Below are positions 8,760 to 17,837 of a DNA stretch of 54,463 bases, in pieces; position 1 is the first letter of the stretch, and every line of letters begins with the position of its first letter. Origin of the DNA: Polaromonas sp. (GTDB lineage: Bacteria; Pseudomonadota; Gammaproteobacteria; Burkholderiales; Burkholderiaceae_C). Position numbers and translations under genes: made by a program. Below the pieces are notes generated by a model. It worked only from the letters and a program-made list of their open reading frames with translations, searched no databases and was not told the DNA's origin. The DNA is taken from the NCBI RefSeq assembly GCF_030682935.1, contig NZ_JAUXNA010000140.1, positions 1 through 54,463 of the forward strand, in the 5' to 3' direction.

Positions 8760-9457
8760 CGCGCCGGAATTCCCAGCCCGCGCACCACCGCCGGCCGCGC
8801 CACAAACGCCGCCAGCGCCCGCGTCACATGCGGGAAGTCCTGCATGCCCACCAGTTCACCCGCCGCGTAAAACTCCACCAGGCCGCGCACCCACGGAAAA
8901 ATGGCGATGTCGGCAATGCTGTAGGCCTCGCCCATGACCCAGTCGCGGCTGGCCAGGCGCTGGTTCAGCACGCCCAGCAGGCGCTTGGCTTCCGCCACAT
9001 AGCGGTCGCGCGGCCGCTTGTCTTCATAGTCCTTGCCCGCGAACTTGTAGAAAAAGCCCAGCTGGCCAAACATCGGGCCCATGCCGCTTGAATGCCACAT
9101 CAGCCACTGGATCGTCTCGTAGCGCTGCGCCGCATCCTGCGCAATGAACTGCCCGGTCTTGTCGGCCAGGTAAAGCAAAATCGCGCCCGACTCAAACAGC
9201 GCCAGCGGCTTGTTGCCCGGCCCGTGCGGGTCGAGGATGGCCGGAATCTTGTTGTTGGGGTTGAGCGACAGGAACGCCGGCGACAGCTGGTCCTGGGTTT
9301 CAAAGCTGACCAGATGCGCTTCATACGGCAGGCCGGTCTCTTCCAGCATGATCGGCACCTTCACGCCGTTGGGCGTGGGCCCCGAGTAAAGCTGCAGCAA
9401 CTCGGGGTGCTGGGCCGGCCATTTATGGGTGACGGGAAAGGCAGAGAGATCGGTCAT
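8753..9457 (-). CDS. Glutathione S-transferase family protein (YfcG-like)
   Basis: This 234-residue GST-fold protein has an N-terminal thioredoxin-like domain with TPNGVKVPIMLEETGLPYE and SLNPNNKIPAILDP, then FESGAILLYLADK. The all-helical C-terminal domain includes WLMWHSSGMGPMFGQ and ADIAIFPWVRG. The T-P-N-G-x-K motif and overall pattern match the YfcG/Ure2p-like (Nu) group, which act as disulfide reductases of glutathione. The start at 9457 (MTDLSAFPVTHKWP) precedes the domain; the longer open frame upstream lacks similarity. Substrate unknown. Confidence 0.92.
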   Translation of the reverse strand: MTDLSAFPVTHKWPAQHPELLQLYSGPTPNGVKVPIMLEETGLPYEAHLVSFETQDQLSPAFLSLNPNNKIPAILDPHGPGNKPLALFESGAILLYLADKTGQFIAQDAAQRYETIQWLMWHSSGMGPMFGQLGFFYKFAGKDYEDKRPRDRYVAEAKRLLGVLNQRLASRDWVMGEAYSIADIAIFPWVRGLVEFYAAGELVGMQDFPHVTRALAAFVARPAVVRGLGIPARS

Positions 9458-9636
9458 CGGGTTCCTTGAAATGGCGTCGGGCGGCCAGCGCCCTGATGCG
9501 GCCATTTTGACCCAAGGCCATTTGGCTGCACCGTACACCGGGATGACCGAGATCAAGCGCCCTCCGGGCCGGTTGAACGCGCCGCTGACGGTTGACTCAG
9601 GGCGCCAGGGGCTGACCGGCGTGCAGCGCGCCGGCC

Positions 9637-10056
9637 CTAAACGTCTTCGGGGCCTATGCTGATGACGGCGGGCTCCATGCACATGATTTCCCACAGGTGC
9701 CCGTCGAGGTCCTGAAAACCATGCTGGTACATCAAGCCATGGTCCTTGGGCCGGTTGGGTGTCTTTGCGCCCGCCGCCACCGCGTTGCGAACCATCTCGT
9801 CAACCGCTTCCCTGTTGTCGCTGGAGAGGCACACGATCACCTCGGTGCTTTTGGTCGCGTCGCAGACCGGGTTGGGCGTGAAGGTCTTGAAAAACGCTTC
9901 CACCAGCAGCATCACGTAAATGTTGTCGCCCACGACCATGCAGGTGGCGTTCTCGTCGGTGTACTGGGGGTCGAAGGTGAAGCCAAGCCGGGTGAAAAAC
10001 CGCACCGACCTGTCAAGGTTTTTAACCGGAAGGTTCACGTAGATTTGGGAGGCCAT
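9637..10056 (-). CDS. VOC family (glyoxalase/bleomycin-resistance fold) protein
   Basis: This 139-residue protein has two beta-alpha-beta-beta-beta modules typical of vicinal-oxygen-chelate proteins: MASQIYVNLPVKNLDRSVRFF and, in the second half, MYQHGFQDLDGHLWEIMCMEP. The ending DLDGHLWEI is the family's usual metal-site region. The start at 10056 gives the normal family length. Substrate cannot be deduced; the PhnB-like/YaeR-like class is plausible. Confidence 0.9.
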   Translation of the reverse strand: MASQIYVNLPVKNLDRSVRFFTRLGFTFDPQYTDENATCMVVGDNIYVMLLVEAFFKTFTPNPVCDATKSTEVIVCLSSDNREAVDEMVRNAVAAGAKTPNRPKDHGLMYQHGFQDLDGHLWEIMCMEPAVISIGPEDV

Positions 10057-10384
10057 GCGATTCCCCTTGAAGACTGGATTGCCGGTTGCTGTTGAAGCGC
10101 CAACAGATTTCGGGGGCCAAGGCGTTTTCACGTTCGGCGGTTTTTTATCCAAACCATAGGCTGGCATTTCAGGCCAGGCGGGCGTGTCAGACAAGGCGCC
10201 GTTCTCTGGTCGGCCAGCGTGCCCGCCGAGCCGGACACCAAACGGCCCGAGGAATAGAAAATTTAAGCCAAATCAGGCGTTAGCCCATGTCCTGCCTGCG
10301 GTAACAGCTATCAAATCAGGACTATGGAGCAGCCGACGAAACGCCCGCCTGAAACCGGTCGGGCCGCAAAACTGTGAGCGCCGT
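10057..10384. other. Intergenic region, 328 bp, containing a repeat copy
   Basis: No gene is convincing here. The only recognisable structure is the repeat copy at 10270-10322. The short open frames over this stretch have no family similarity. Confidence 0.6.
10270..10322 (+). repeat. Dispersed intergenic element, copy 3
   Basis: AAATCAGGCGTTAGCCCATG is followed by TCCTGCCTGCGG and AACAGCTATCAAATCAGGAC. It is nearly the same as copy 2 at 8706-8759, which makes these two the clearest pair in the window. Confidence 0.88.
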
Positions 10385-10636
10385 CTACCGCCCCACCACC
10401 GACCAGCCCGCATGGAGGTTGGGCTTGTCGTTCTCGTACTCCCACCGGGTGCCGCAGCGGTCGCAGCGGTACTTGGTGACGGTGGCAAGGTGGTTGCCGC
10501 GCTTTTCCTGGCGGTTGTCGCCCTGCACCAGCTCGGGGTGGCCGGGCGCCTTGCGCCAGTTGCGCTGGATGCCGGCGCACGATTCGCACAGCTCCATTTT
10601 TTTCAGTTCGTTCTTTCGGTTCAGGTCTTCGGTCAT
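10385..10636 (-). CDS. Small protein with two CxxC pairs (zinc-ribbon-like)
   Basis: This 83-residue hypothetical protein has CESC (17-20) and CDRC (58-61), spaced as expected for a four-cysteine zinc ribbon, and a terminal WEYENDKPNLHAGW segment. An in-frame ATG upstream (at about 10702) would add 22 residues without similarity. It is likely a small metal-binding protein; partner and role are unknown. It lies downstream of the DTW-domain gene on the same strand. Confidence 0.7.
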   Translation of the reverse strand: MTEDLNRKNELKKMELCESCAGIQRNWRKAPGHPELVQGDNRQEKRGNHLATVTKYRCDRCGTRWEYENDKPNLHAGWSVVGR

Positions 10637-10724
10637 GGTGTTGCTTTTCAGGTGGGGCGAGCTTGCCTTGGGTGTGGGGGTCGATTGTCGCTCTTCGGTC
10701 ATCCGCGTTGACGCCAGCTTCCCG

Positions 10725-11477
10725 TCAGGCGCCAGCGCCGCTGCCGCCAGGCCAACGCAGGCTGCGCAAACGCTGGTGCGCCGCGTCTTCCCCATCGACG
10801 GGCAACTGCTGCTTGGCCTTCAGGTAGTGGCTGGTGAACACATCCAGGTAAGCCTCCAGCGTCTGCGCCGCATGCGGCTCGCCGGCCAACTCCAGACACA
10901 AGGCGGCCACCTCCGAGGTGCAGAAATGGTCCGCGCGTTTGGACCGGCGCAGGCGGTAGCTGGAGAGTTGCTCGGTCTGCAGGCTGAGCACCGGCAGGTG
11001 GTCCAGGTAGGGGCTCTTGCGAAACATCTTGCGTGCCTCGGGCCAAGTGGCGTCGAGCAGCACAAACAGCGGCCGCTTGCCGTTTTGGGGATCGGTGGCT
11101 TGCACCCCTGCCACGACCCGCCCAGCCGCCACGAACTCACCCGGAAACACCAGATACGGCTGCCACTGCGGATCGGCCAGCAGGGCCAGCAGCGCAGGGT
11201 CCACCTCGGTGCGCGCCCAGCCAAAGGCAAACGTGTCCGCCACCACATCGGCAATCAGCCAGCCGGTGTTGCTGGGCTTGAGCGGCTCGATGTCGGCCAT
11301 GATCAGGCACACCCCCGCACGCGTGGGCACGGCCGGGCGCAAGGCGCACAGGCAGTGGCTGGGAATCAGGCGGCAACCAGCGCAGCGCTCCCCACGCGGA
11401 CCGCCCCGGGCCAGAAAGGGTTTGGAGCTGCGCGCCAGGCGGGCGGTGCGCAGGCGGGAGACGGCGTGGGTGAGCAT
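10725..11477 (-). CDS. DTW domain-containing protein (TapT-like tRNA acp3U transferase)
   Basis: This 250-residue protein has the complete DTW-domain signature. Four cysteines occur at C32, C35, C42 and C44 (CAGC...HCLC), PGE at 112-114, and DATW at 142-145 in place of the name-giving DTW. DTW proteins such as E. coli TapT (YfiP) attach the 3-amino-3-carboxypropyl group of SAM to uridine 47 of tRNAs. Function here is inferred from the family. The start at 11477 (MLTHAVSRLRTARLARSSKP) gives the typical length. Confidence 0.88.
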   Translation of the reverse strand: MLTHAVSRLRTARLARSSKPFLARGGPRGERCAGCRLIPSHCLCALRPAVPTRAGVCLIMADIEPLKPSNTGWLIADVVADTFAFGWARTEVDPALLALLADPQWQPYLVFPGEFVAAGRVVAGVQATDPQNGKRPLFVLLDATWPEARKMFRKSPYLDHLPVLSLQTEQLSSYRLRRSKRADHFCTSEVAALCLELAGEPHAAQTLEAYLDVFTSHYLKAKQQLPVDGEDAAHQRLRSLRWPGGSGAGA

Positions 11478-11608
11478 GGGACGCACTGTAGCAGTGGGGC
11501 GCATGGCACGCACGGCAGACCAGGGTGCACTACCCGTGCTGGACGGCGGGGGTAGACGGATTGAGTACCGGGGATGCATCGTGTGCAAAATAAGGGTCGC
11601 GCAAAAAT

Positions 11609-11626
11609 GTAGCACGAACGTGCTAC
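11609..11626. promoter_or_regulatory. Palindromic operator upstream of the parDE-like pair
   Basis: Perfect 8-bp arms GTAGCACG and CGTGCTAC flank a central AA. The right arm overlaps a TACTAT -10-like hexamer (11623-11628). It lies 26 bp before the antitoxin start, the usual place for the autoregulatory site of a ribbon-helix-helix antitoxin. Confidence 0.75.
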
Positions 11627-11652
11627 TATTTCACCTCCTATGGAGACACCGC

Positions 11653-11937
11653 ATGTCCACCACCACCATCCGAATTGAAGACGAGCTCAAGGCCCGCGTG
11701 GCCGTTGCCGCAAAGCGTGCCGGCAAAACGGCCCATGCCTTCATCCTTGACGCCATTTCCCAAACCGTGGAGCAGGTCGAGCTGGACAACGCCTTCAATG
11801 CCATTGCCGACCAGCGCTGGGCCAACCTTCAGTCCACCGGCAAGACGGTGCCCTGGGAGGACGCAAAAGCCTACCTTGCAGCCCGCGCGCGCAGTGAGCC
11901 CGCGCGCAAACCCGCAGCACGCAAGCGCACGGTGTGA
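11653..11937 (+). CDS. Ribbon-helix-helix antitoxin (ParD/RelB-like)
   Basis: This 94-residue protein opens with a ribbon-helix-helix DNA-binding motif (TTTIRIEDELKARVAVAAKR, then AGKTAHAFILDAI). It continues with an amphipathic region ending in the acidic/aromatic VPWEDAKAYLAARA segment that would wrap the toxin. The C-terminal tail is Arg/Ala/Lys-rich. A GGAG seven bases upstream supports the ATG at 11653. The pair is probably autoregulated through the palindrome at 11609-11626. The stop codon overlaps the possible GTG start of the toxin gene. Confidence 0.9.
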   Translation: MSTTTIRIEDELKARVAVAAKRAGKTAHAFILDAISQTVEQVELDNAFNAIADQRWANLQSTGKTVPWEDAKAYLAARARSEPARKPAARKRTV

Positions 11938-11945
11938 GCGGGCGC

Positions 11946-12239
11946 ATGACGCGCATCGAACTGGCGCCCGAAGTCTTTGATGACTTTGACCGATTCTTCG
12001 AGCACATCGCGCAGTTTGACGCGGGTTCCGCGCTCCAGCGCATCGGCGAAATTCTGGAGACCATCCAGATCCTGACCCACAGCCCCCTGATCGGGCGGCC
12101 CGTGAAAGACGGCAAGCGCGAACTCGTCATCGGCCGCGCCACGCGCGGCTATGTGGCGCTGTACCGCTACGTGCCGGCGATCGACACGGTATTTCTGCTG
12201 GCGGTGCGGGCCCAGCGCGAGGCGGGCCGGCAAGATTGA
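11946..12239 (+). CDS. RelE/ParE superfamily toxin
   Basis: This 97-residue protein matches the RelE/ParE toxin fold: IELAPEVFDDFDRFFEHIAQ, then the central HSPLIGRPV turn, RELVIGR and GYVALYRYVPAIDTVFLLAVRAQREA. ParE members poison DNA gyrase and RelE members cleave mRNA; which applies cannot be settled by sight. The start is either ATG 11946 or GTG 11934; the latter overlaps the antitoxin stop in a GTGA and would ensure translational coupling. Confidence 0.9.
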   Translation: MTRIELAPEVFDDFDRFFEHIAQFDAGSALQRIGEILETIQILTHSPLIGRPVKDGKRELVIGRATRGYVALYRYVPAIDTVFLLAVRAQREAGRQD

Positions 12240-12251
12240 CCGCAGCGCGCC

Positions 12252-12632
12252 TTATTTGGCAGGGCGGTGCAGCGCGCAGAGCTTGTTGCCGTCGGGGTCG
12301 CGCAGATACGCCAGGTAGAGCTTGCCCGCCGGGCCTTCGCGAAACCCCGGGGGCTCTTCACAAGTGGTGCCGCCGTTGCCGACGCCAGCCGCATGGAATG
12401 CGTCACCTTGTTCGGCGGACTGCACGGTAAACCCGATCGTGCTGCCATTGCCGTGCATAGCGGGCTCGCCATTGATGGGCGTGGTGATCGCGAACGTCCC
12501 GGTTGGGCTCCGGTAGAAATACCGGTTCTTGTTGGCAACCCCCGGGGCTATGCCCAGCGTGCCGAGCAGCGCGTCGTAAAACTTCCTTGAAACCTCGAGA
12601 TCATTAACACCAAGCATCACATGACTGAACAT
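12252..12632 (-). CDS. VOC family (glyoxalase-like) protein
   Basis: This 126-residue protein has the VOC fold: MFSHVMLGVNDLEVSRKFYD, a central GNGSTIGFTVQSAEQGDAFH and a C-terminal LYLAYLRDPDGNKLCALHRP. The ending RDPDGNKL is the usual second-module signature. The start at 12632 was chosen at the conserved MFSHVMLG; the long upstream extension lacks similarity. It is convergent with the toxin gene. Substrate unknown. Confidence 0.9.
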   Translation of the reverse strand: MFSHVMLGVNDLEVSRKFYDALLGTLGIAPGVANKNRYFYRSPTGTFAITTPINGEPAMHGNGSTIGFTVQSAEQGDAFHAAGVGNGGTTCEEPPGFREGPAGKLYLAYLRDPDGNKLCALHRPAK

Positions 12633-12783
12633 TGCTTTCTCCGTTGGGGCCCGGTATCGGGCGAAGTTGAATCGGGGGAATGGTACTTGATGGTTGGTCA
12701 ACGCCTGGTTGGTCAAACAAGCGTTGCACGGGTGTGCTGCAAGTGGGCGCGTTGCAGGCAGGTTTCTGCCGAACTGTTGATGC

Positions 12784-12840
12784 AAAATCGGCTTCTAGCC
12801 CCCGTGAAATGTGCGTCAGCACCTATCAAAAATAAAGCAT
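12784..12840 (+). repeat. Dispersed intergenic element, copy 4 (diverged)
   Basis: AAAATCGGCTTCTAGCCCC and, 25 bases on, CACCTATCAAAAAT match the two ends of the repeated element with several substitutions. It lies between the VOC gene and sbcD. Confidence 0.55.
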
Positions 12841-12919
12841 GCGAGAAGCAATACTGCTTGTTGAATTCATTTTCGGAACAGTTCGTTCGCTACGCACATC
12901 AAGACTACCCAACTAAACA

Positions 12920-14155
12920 ATGCGCATCCTCCACACATCCGACTGGCATCTGGGTCAGCATTTCATGGGAAAGAGCCGCCAGGCGGAGCACCAATCCTTG
13001 ATCGACTGGCTGCTGATTCAAGTCGATGCGCACGCGGTGGATGCAGTGCTGATAGCAGGCGACATCTTCGACACGGGTTCACCCCCCAGCTATGCGCGCG
13101 AGCTGTACAGCCAGTTGGTGGTCCGGCTGCACGGTGCGGGTGTTGCACTGCTACTGCTCGGGGGCAACCATGATTCAGTCGCCACCCTGGGCGAGAGCCG
13201 CGCCATGCTGGCCTGCCTGAGCACAACCGTGGTCGCTGCGGTTGACGATGCTGCCAGCCAGGTCGTCGTGCTGCCTTTGCGGGGTAGCAAGGGCGAGGCG
13301 GGCTGCATCGTCTGCGCGGTGCCTTTCATCCGCCCCCGTGACGTGTTGCTGAGCCAGGCCGGGCAGAGCGCCGAGGAAAAGCAGCAGTCCATGCAAGCGG
13401 CCATTCAGGCCTATTACCAATCGGTCCATGAAGCAGGCCGCACGCGCCAGACGGCCCTGACCCAAGAGCTGGGTCGCGTCGTGCCGCTGATTGCCACCGG
13501 GCATCTCACCACGGTGGGTGCCAGCAGCAATGAATCCGTCCGCGAGATCTATGTGGGCTCACTCGATGCCTTTCCCACGTCTGCGTTTCCGCCGGTTGAC
13601 TACATCGCGCTGGGGCACATCCACAAGCCACAAAAAGTGGGTGGGCTGGACCACATTCGCTACTGCGGCTCGCCCATCCCACTGGGGTTTGACGAAGCGC
13701 GGCAGCAAAAAGAGATGTTGCTGGTGGACTTGGGCGCGGACGGGCTGACTGCCATTACGCCCTTGTTGGTGCCCCGGTTTCAGCCATTGATCTCTGTCAG
13801 CGGCAACCTGGTGGCGCTGGCCATTGCCATCAGCGCCGCCGCCATGGAAGGGTCTGCCGAACAATCCGTGTGGATTGAAGTCACCGTGGTCGAGGACGAC
13901 TACTTGTCCGACCTGCCAGCGCGCATCGAAGCCATGACGCAAGGCCTGCCAGTGGATGTTTTGCGGGTACGCCGCCAGCGCGGCAATGCAGCTGTCAGCA
14001 TCGCTGGCGAGGTGAGTGAAACCCTGAATGAACTCAGCCCCGACGAAGTCTTTGCGCGCCGATTGGCGCAAGAAGAACTGGCGCCAGATCTGCAATTGGC
14101 CCTGGGCGAGCGCTACCGCGCAGTGGTCACCAGTCTCACGGAGGGCGCAGCATGA
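12920..14155 (+). CDS. sbcD: SbcD exonuclease subunit (Mre11 family)
   Basis: This 411-residue calcineurin-like phosphoesterase is the nuclease subunit of SbcCD, which cleaves DNA hairpins and protein-blocked ends. All metal-site motifs are present: [10 protein letters not shown] (6-15), [25 protein letters not shown] and GHIHKPQ. A C-terminal capping domain follows, rich in short beta strands. The length is normal. Its stop overlaps the start of sbcC by four bases (ATGA), so the subunits are translationally coupled. Confidence 0.97.
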   Translation: MRILHTSDWHLGQHFMGKSRQAEHQSLIDWLLIQVDAHAVDAVLIAGDIFDTGSPPSYARELYSQLVVRLHGAGVALLLLGGNHDSVATLGESRAMLACLSTTVVAAVDDAASQVVVLPLRGSKGEAGCIVCAVPFIRPRDVLLSQAGQSAEEKQQSMQAAIQAYYQSVHEAGRTRQTALTQELGRVVPLIATGHLTTVGASSNESVREIYVGSLDAFPTSAFPPVDYIALGHIHKPQKVGGLDHIRYCGSPIPLGFDEARQQKEMLLVDLGADGLTAITPLLVPRFQPLISVSGNLVALAIAISAAAMEGSAEQSVWIEVTVVEDDYLSDLPARIEAMTQGLPVDVLRVRRQRGNAAVSIAGEVSETLNELSPDEVFARRLAQEELAPDLQLALGERYRAVVTSLTEGAA

Positions 14156-17100
14156 AAATTCTGAGCTTGCGCCTGAAAAACCTCAACTCACTAAAAGGTG
14201 AGTGGACCATCGACTTCACCAAAGCCCCCTTTGCCGACAACAGCCTGTTTGCCATCACGGGCCCAACAGGCGCGGGCAAATCCACATTGCTCGACGCGAT
14301 CTGTCTTGCGCTGTACCACGAGACACCGCGTTTGAAAAGCATCTCGGCCTCGGCCAACGACATCATGACGCGCCACACCGTCGATTGCCTTGCTGAGGTG
14401 GAGTTTGAAGTGAAGGGCGCTGTGTACCGCGCCTTTTGGAGCCAGCGCCGCGCCCGCGACAAAGTGGACGGCGCGCTGCAGGCCCCCAAAGTGGAACTGG
14501 CCACAGGGGATGGCACGATTCTGAGCAGCCAAAGCAACGACAAACTCAAGCGCATTGCCGAGATCACCGGCCTCGACTTCCCTCGCTTCACCAAATCCAT
14601 GCTGCTGGCCCAGGGCGGCTTTGCGGCTTTTCTGAACGCGAGCGCCAACGACCGGGCCGAGCTGCTGGAGGAACTGACGGGCACCGAGATCTACGGCGAC
14701 ATCTCGCGGAGCGTGTTTGAGCAGGCGCGCGAGGCCAAGCAGCAACTGGACCAACTCAAAGCCCGCGCCGAAGGCGTGGAACTATTGACTGCTGAAAGAC
14801 ACGATGCCATGCAAGGCGACGTTGACCGCTGGGGCAACGAACTGGTCGGCGTGCAAAGTGCCCATCAAACCACCTTGGCGCAACGCCAGTGGCAGCTGAA
14901 TCTGGCGCAAAGCGGGCAAGAGGTCCAAGCCACGGAGGCCACACGCACTGAAGCGGCGGCCGCGCTTGAAGCCGCCGCGCCCGAACTTAGCCGCCTTGCC
15001 GACGGCGAGCCTGCGCAAGCGCTCAAGCCGCTGCATCAAACGTGGCAACAAGCGCAAACCATGTGCAAGGACAGTGAAGCCGTGCTGGCAACGCTGCACC
15101 GGGAGCGCCAGCGCGAGACAACCGCGCACTACCAGCACCACCACCTTGCCCACACCCTGGCCAGCCAGATTGCGGAGAACGCGCAGGGCCAACTGACGCT
15201 TACAGAAAAAGAACGACAACAACACGCCGCCTTTTGCGCCGCGCACCCACAACGCGCCGCCTTGGGCGAGCGCCTTGGCAGCTGGCGGCAGCAATTTGAA
15301 CAACGCCACAAGCTGCAACACAACGTGGCCACCCAGCAATTGGCGTTGCGGGACCTGCAGGACGAGCAAGCCGCCCGCAGCGGCAAGCTCACAGCCCAGA
15401 GCGCCCAGGTTGACACCGCGGCGCTGGCAAAAACTGCATCCGAGTCCGCGCTGCAGTCTGCGCAGGCAGAACAAGACCAGCGCCTGGCCGGGCAGACGCC
15501 TGCGGCGTTGCGCACGCAGTGGCAGGCCGAACAAGGCCATCTCAATCGTTGGCAACAACTGGAGGCCAATGCCAAGCAGCGCCGTGAACTCGCCACCCAG
15601 CAAGCCACGCTGGCTGCAGGGGTGCAGCAGGGCGAGACCACCATCACCGAACAAAATGCCACGGTGTTGACGCTACGCGAGCAGCACAAGGCATTGAAAG
15701 AGCAAGTGGCAGACAAGCAAAAACTGCTCGACCAGGAACGCCGCATCCAAAGCCTGGACGCACACCGCCTGGCACTGCAGCCGGGCGAGGCCTGCCCCCT
15801 GTGTGGCGCAGTGGAGCACCCGGCCATTGATGCCTACCAGGCACTCGACGTTTCAGCCACTGCCGCCGCCTTGCAGCACAAGCAAGACGCGCTTGAAGAA
15901 TTGGTGACGCAGGGCCAAACCGCCGCTGCCGCTTTGGCTGCCAGCAAAGCCAATCAAGCAGAGCGGCTGAGCCAACAAGAAAAAATCGCCCAGCAGATCA
16001 GCCAGTGGCAAACCGATTGGGCAGCGTCCATCAGCCAAGTCAACGCAGCCCCACCGCTGACCGGTGACGATTGGCAATGCGCCGAGACCTTGACCGCTGG
16101 GCACCAGGCTGCTGCGCAGGCCCTCGTCCAACGCACCAGCGACCTGCAAGCTGCGGAAACGGGCGAGCAAACGATTCAGCGCGCCCAAGCAGCCGCCAAC
16201 CAAAACGCCCAAGCGCTGCAGGCAGCGCAAAGCCAGCTTGCACTGCTGCAACAGGCTGCCCAAGACGCGCAGGTGCGCCAGGCGGCACTGGTGCAAACCG
16301 GCCAAACCAACCAGGAAGACCTCACCGCCTTGGAGTCGACCCTGCAAGCAACTTTGGCTGAAGCTGGCTACGCCTTGCCAGCCGAGCCCAAGCCATGGCT
16401 ACAAGAGCGAGACGGTGAATGGCAGCACTGGCAACAAACCCAACGCCAATTGCAAGAACTGGCGCAAGCGATTACCCGCCAGCAGGCACAGCGCGACGCC
16501 ACACAGGCACAGGCAACCGCATGGGCACAACGGTGGACCGACCTGCAGGCGAGTGCCAGTGATGAAGCCCTTGCACTGCCCACGATTAAAGAGCTTGCCG
16601 CCGATGACTTGCCCGCAGCGCTTGCAGCTTGCACCCATGCAATAGCCAGCCTGACCGAGTCCATAGCCGCCCTGAACGGCCGGCACGCGCAAGCACAGGC
16701 TGCCCTCGTGCAGCAACGCACAGCCTTGCTGGACTCTGAGGCCGCGTGGCACGCCGCCCTGCACGCCAGCCCTTTCGCCGACGCAACAGCGTTTGAGGCC
16801 GCACTCTTGCCCGAGCCAGAACGTCAGCGCCTGACCGTGCTGAAAGAATCACTGCACGCCGCGCAACAGCGGGCAAGCGCACTGCTGCAGGCCGCAAGCG
16901 ACAAGCAAACGCAATTGGCAGCACAAGCGCTCACGCCACTGGCGCCCGAAGAAATCGCCGCGCAACTGGCGGCGCTGGAGGCGCAGCGCAGCAGCCTCAG
17001 CGAGCAAATCGGCGCCCAGCGCGCCTTGCTGGCCAGCGACGCGCAACACCGAATAAATCAGCAAACACTGTTCGAGCAAATCAGCACGCAAACCGCAGAA

Positions 17101-17604
17101 GCCGATATTTGGCAGCGGCTGGACGGTTTGATCGGCTCCGCCAAAGGCGACAAGTTCCGCAAGTTTGCCCAAGGCCTCACGCTGGACCATTTGCTGCACC
17201 TTGCCAACCGGCACCTGGCACGCCTGCATGGCCGCTACCTGCTGCGCCGCAAGCCCACGGGGGAACTGGAGCTGGACATTGTGGACGCGTGGCAGGGCGA
17301 TGCCACGCGCGACACGCGCACCCTGTCAGGCGGCGAAGGCTTCTTGGTCAGCCTGGCCCTGGCCTTGGCGCTATCGGATTTGGTGAGCAACAAAACGTCC
17401 ATCGATTCGCTTTTCCTCGACGAAGGCTTTGGCTCACTGGACGGCGACACCCTGGAGATTGCGCTGACGGCATTGGACTCACTGAACGCCAGCGGCAAGA
17501 TGATCGGCATCATCAGCCACGTGGAGGCGCTGAAAGAGCGCATCCCCGCGCAGATCCGGGTGGAGAAGGGCGGCGGCGTGGGGCATTCGCGGCTGGTGGT
17601 GTAG
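14152..17604 (+). CDS. sbcC: SbcC exonuclease ATPase subunit (Rad50 family)
   Basis: This 1150-residue SMC-like ATPase has Walker [10 protein letters not shown] near residue 40 and long Gln/Ala-rich coiled coils. The zinc-hook CPLC lies near residue 547 at the apex. The C-terminal lobe has the signature [19 protein letters not shown] and Walker [17 protein letters not shown]. Together with SbcD it uses ATP to process hairpins and stalled forks. The arms are strongly enriched in Gln and Ala, giving a compositionally biased but uninterrupted frame. No downstream terminator is evident. Confidence 0.97.
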   Translation: MKILSLRLKNLNSLKGEWTIDFTKAPFADNSLFAITGPTGAGKSTLLDAICLALYHETPRLKSISASANDIMTRHTVDCLAEVEFEVKGAVYRAFWSQRRARDKVDGALQAPKVELATGDGTILSSQSNDKLKRIAEITGLDFPRFTKSMLLAQGGFAAFLNASANDRAELLEELTGTEIYGDISRSVFEQAREAKQQLDQLKARAEGVELLTAERHDAMQGDVDRWGNELVGVQSAHQTTLAQRQWQLNLAQSGQEVQATEATRTEAAAALEAAAPELSRLADGEPAQALKPLHQTWQQAQTMCKDSEAVLATLHRERQRETTAHYQHHHLAHTLASQIAENAQGQLTLTEKERQQHAAFCAAHPQRAALGERLGSWRQQFEQRHKLQHNVATQQLALRDLQDEQAARSGKLTAQSAQVDTAALAKTASESALQSAQAEQDQRLAGQTPAALRTQWQAEQGHLNRWQQLEANAKQRRELATQQATLAAGVQQGETTITEQNATVLTLREQHKALKEQVADKQKLLDQERRIQSLDAHRLALQPGEACPLCGAVEHPAIDAYQALDVSATAAALQHKQDALEELVTQGQTAAAALAASKANQAERLSQQEKIAQQISQWQTDWAASISQVNAAPPLTGDDWQCAETLTAGHQAAAQALVQRTSDLQAAETGEQTIQRAQAAANQNAQALQAAQSQLALLQQAAQDAQVRQAALVQTGQTNQEDLTALESTLQATLAEAGYALPAEPKPWLQERDGEWQHWQQTQRQLQELAQAITRQQAQRDATQAQATAWAQRWTDLQASASDEALALPTIKELAADDLPAALAACTHAIASLTESIAALNGRHAQAQAALVQQRTALLDSEAAWHAALHASPFADATAFEAALLPEPERQRLTVLKESLHAAQQRASALLQAASDKQTQLAAQALTPLAPEEIAAQLAALEAQRSSLSEQIGAQRALLASDAQHRINQQTLFEQISTQTAEADIWQRLDGLIGSAKGDKFRKFAQGLTLDHLLHLANRHLARLHGRYLLRRKPTGELELDIVDAWQGDATRDTRTLSGGEGFLVSLALALALSDLVSNKTSIDSLFLDEGFGSLDGDTLEIALTALDSLNASGKMIGIISHVEALKERIPAQIRVEKGGGVGHSRLVV

Positions 17605-17697
17605 CAGCAGGGCGCGGGCGCGAGTCCAAGGGATGTGTTATCGCCGGATGCGGTGCAGGAACTGCGGGATCGGTATTTTGTTGCGCATTTAAGTGTC

Positions 17698-17753
17698 AAA
17701 TTGACCGCTATCGCTCGTGGAATATGCACAGGCAGCTATTTAATATGTAGCAA
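17698..17753 (+). repeat. Dispersed intergenic element, copy 5
   Basis: AAATTGACCGCTATCG, a variable middle, and GCAGCTATTTAATATGTAGC reproduce both ends of the element. It lies between sbcC and the Fic gene's operator. Confidence 0.7.
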
Positions 17754-17779
17754 TGTTGATCCGGTTGAGGTGTTGTGAG

Positions 17780-17837
17780 CCGCATTGCGGCGTTATTCGC
17801 CGCACAAATTGCGGCGAATAAGCGCCATAATCGCCGC
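17780..17837. promoter_or_regulatory. Nested palindromes directly upstream of the Fic gene
   Basis: Three interlocking inverted repeats share a GCGGCGA/TCGCCGC core. CCGCA-T-TGCGG lies at 17780-17790. Perfect 12-bp arms TTATTCGCCGCA and TGCGGCGAATAA lie at 17793-17804 and 17810-17821. GCGGCGA and TCGCCGC lie at 17811-17817 and 17831-17837 and end on the base before the ATG. A CATAAT -10-like hexamer sits at 17826-17831. A multi-site operator is the natural reading. Confidence 0.75.
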
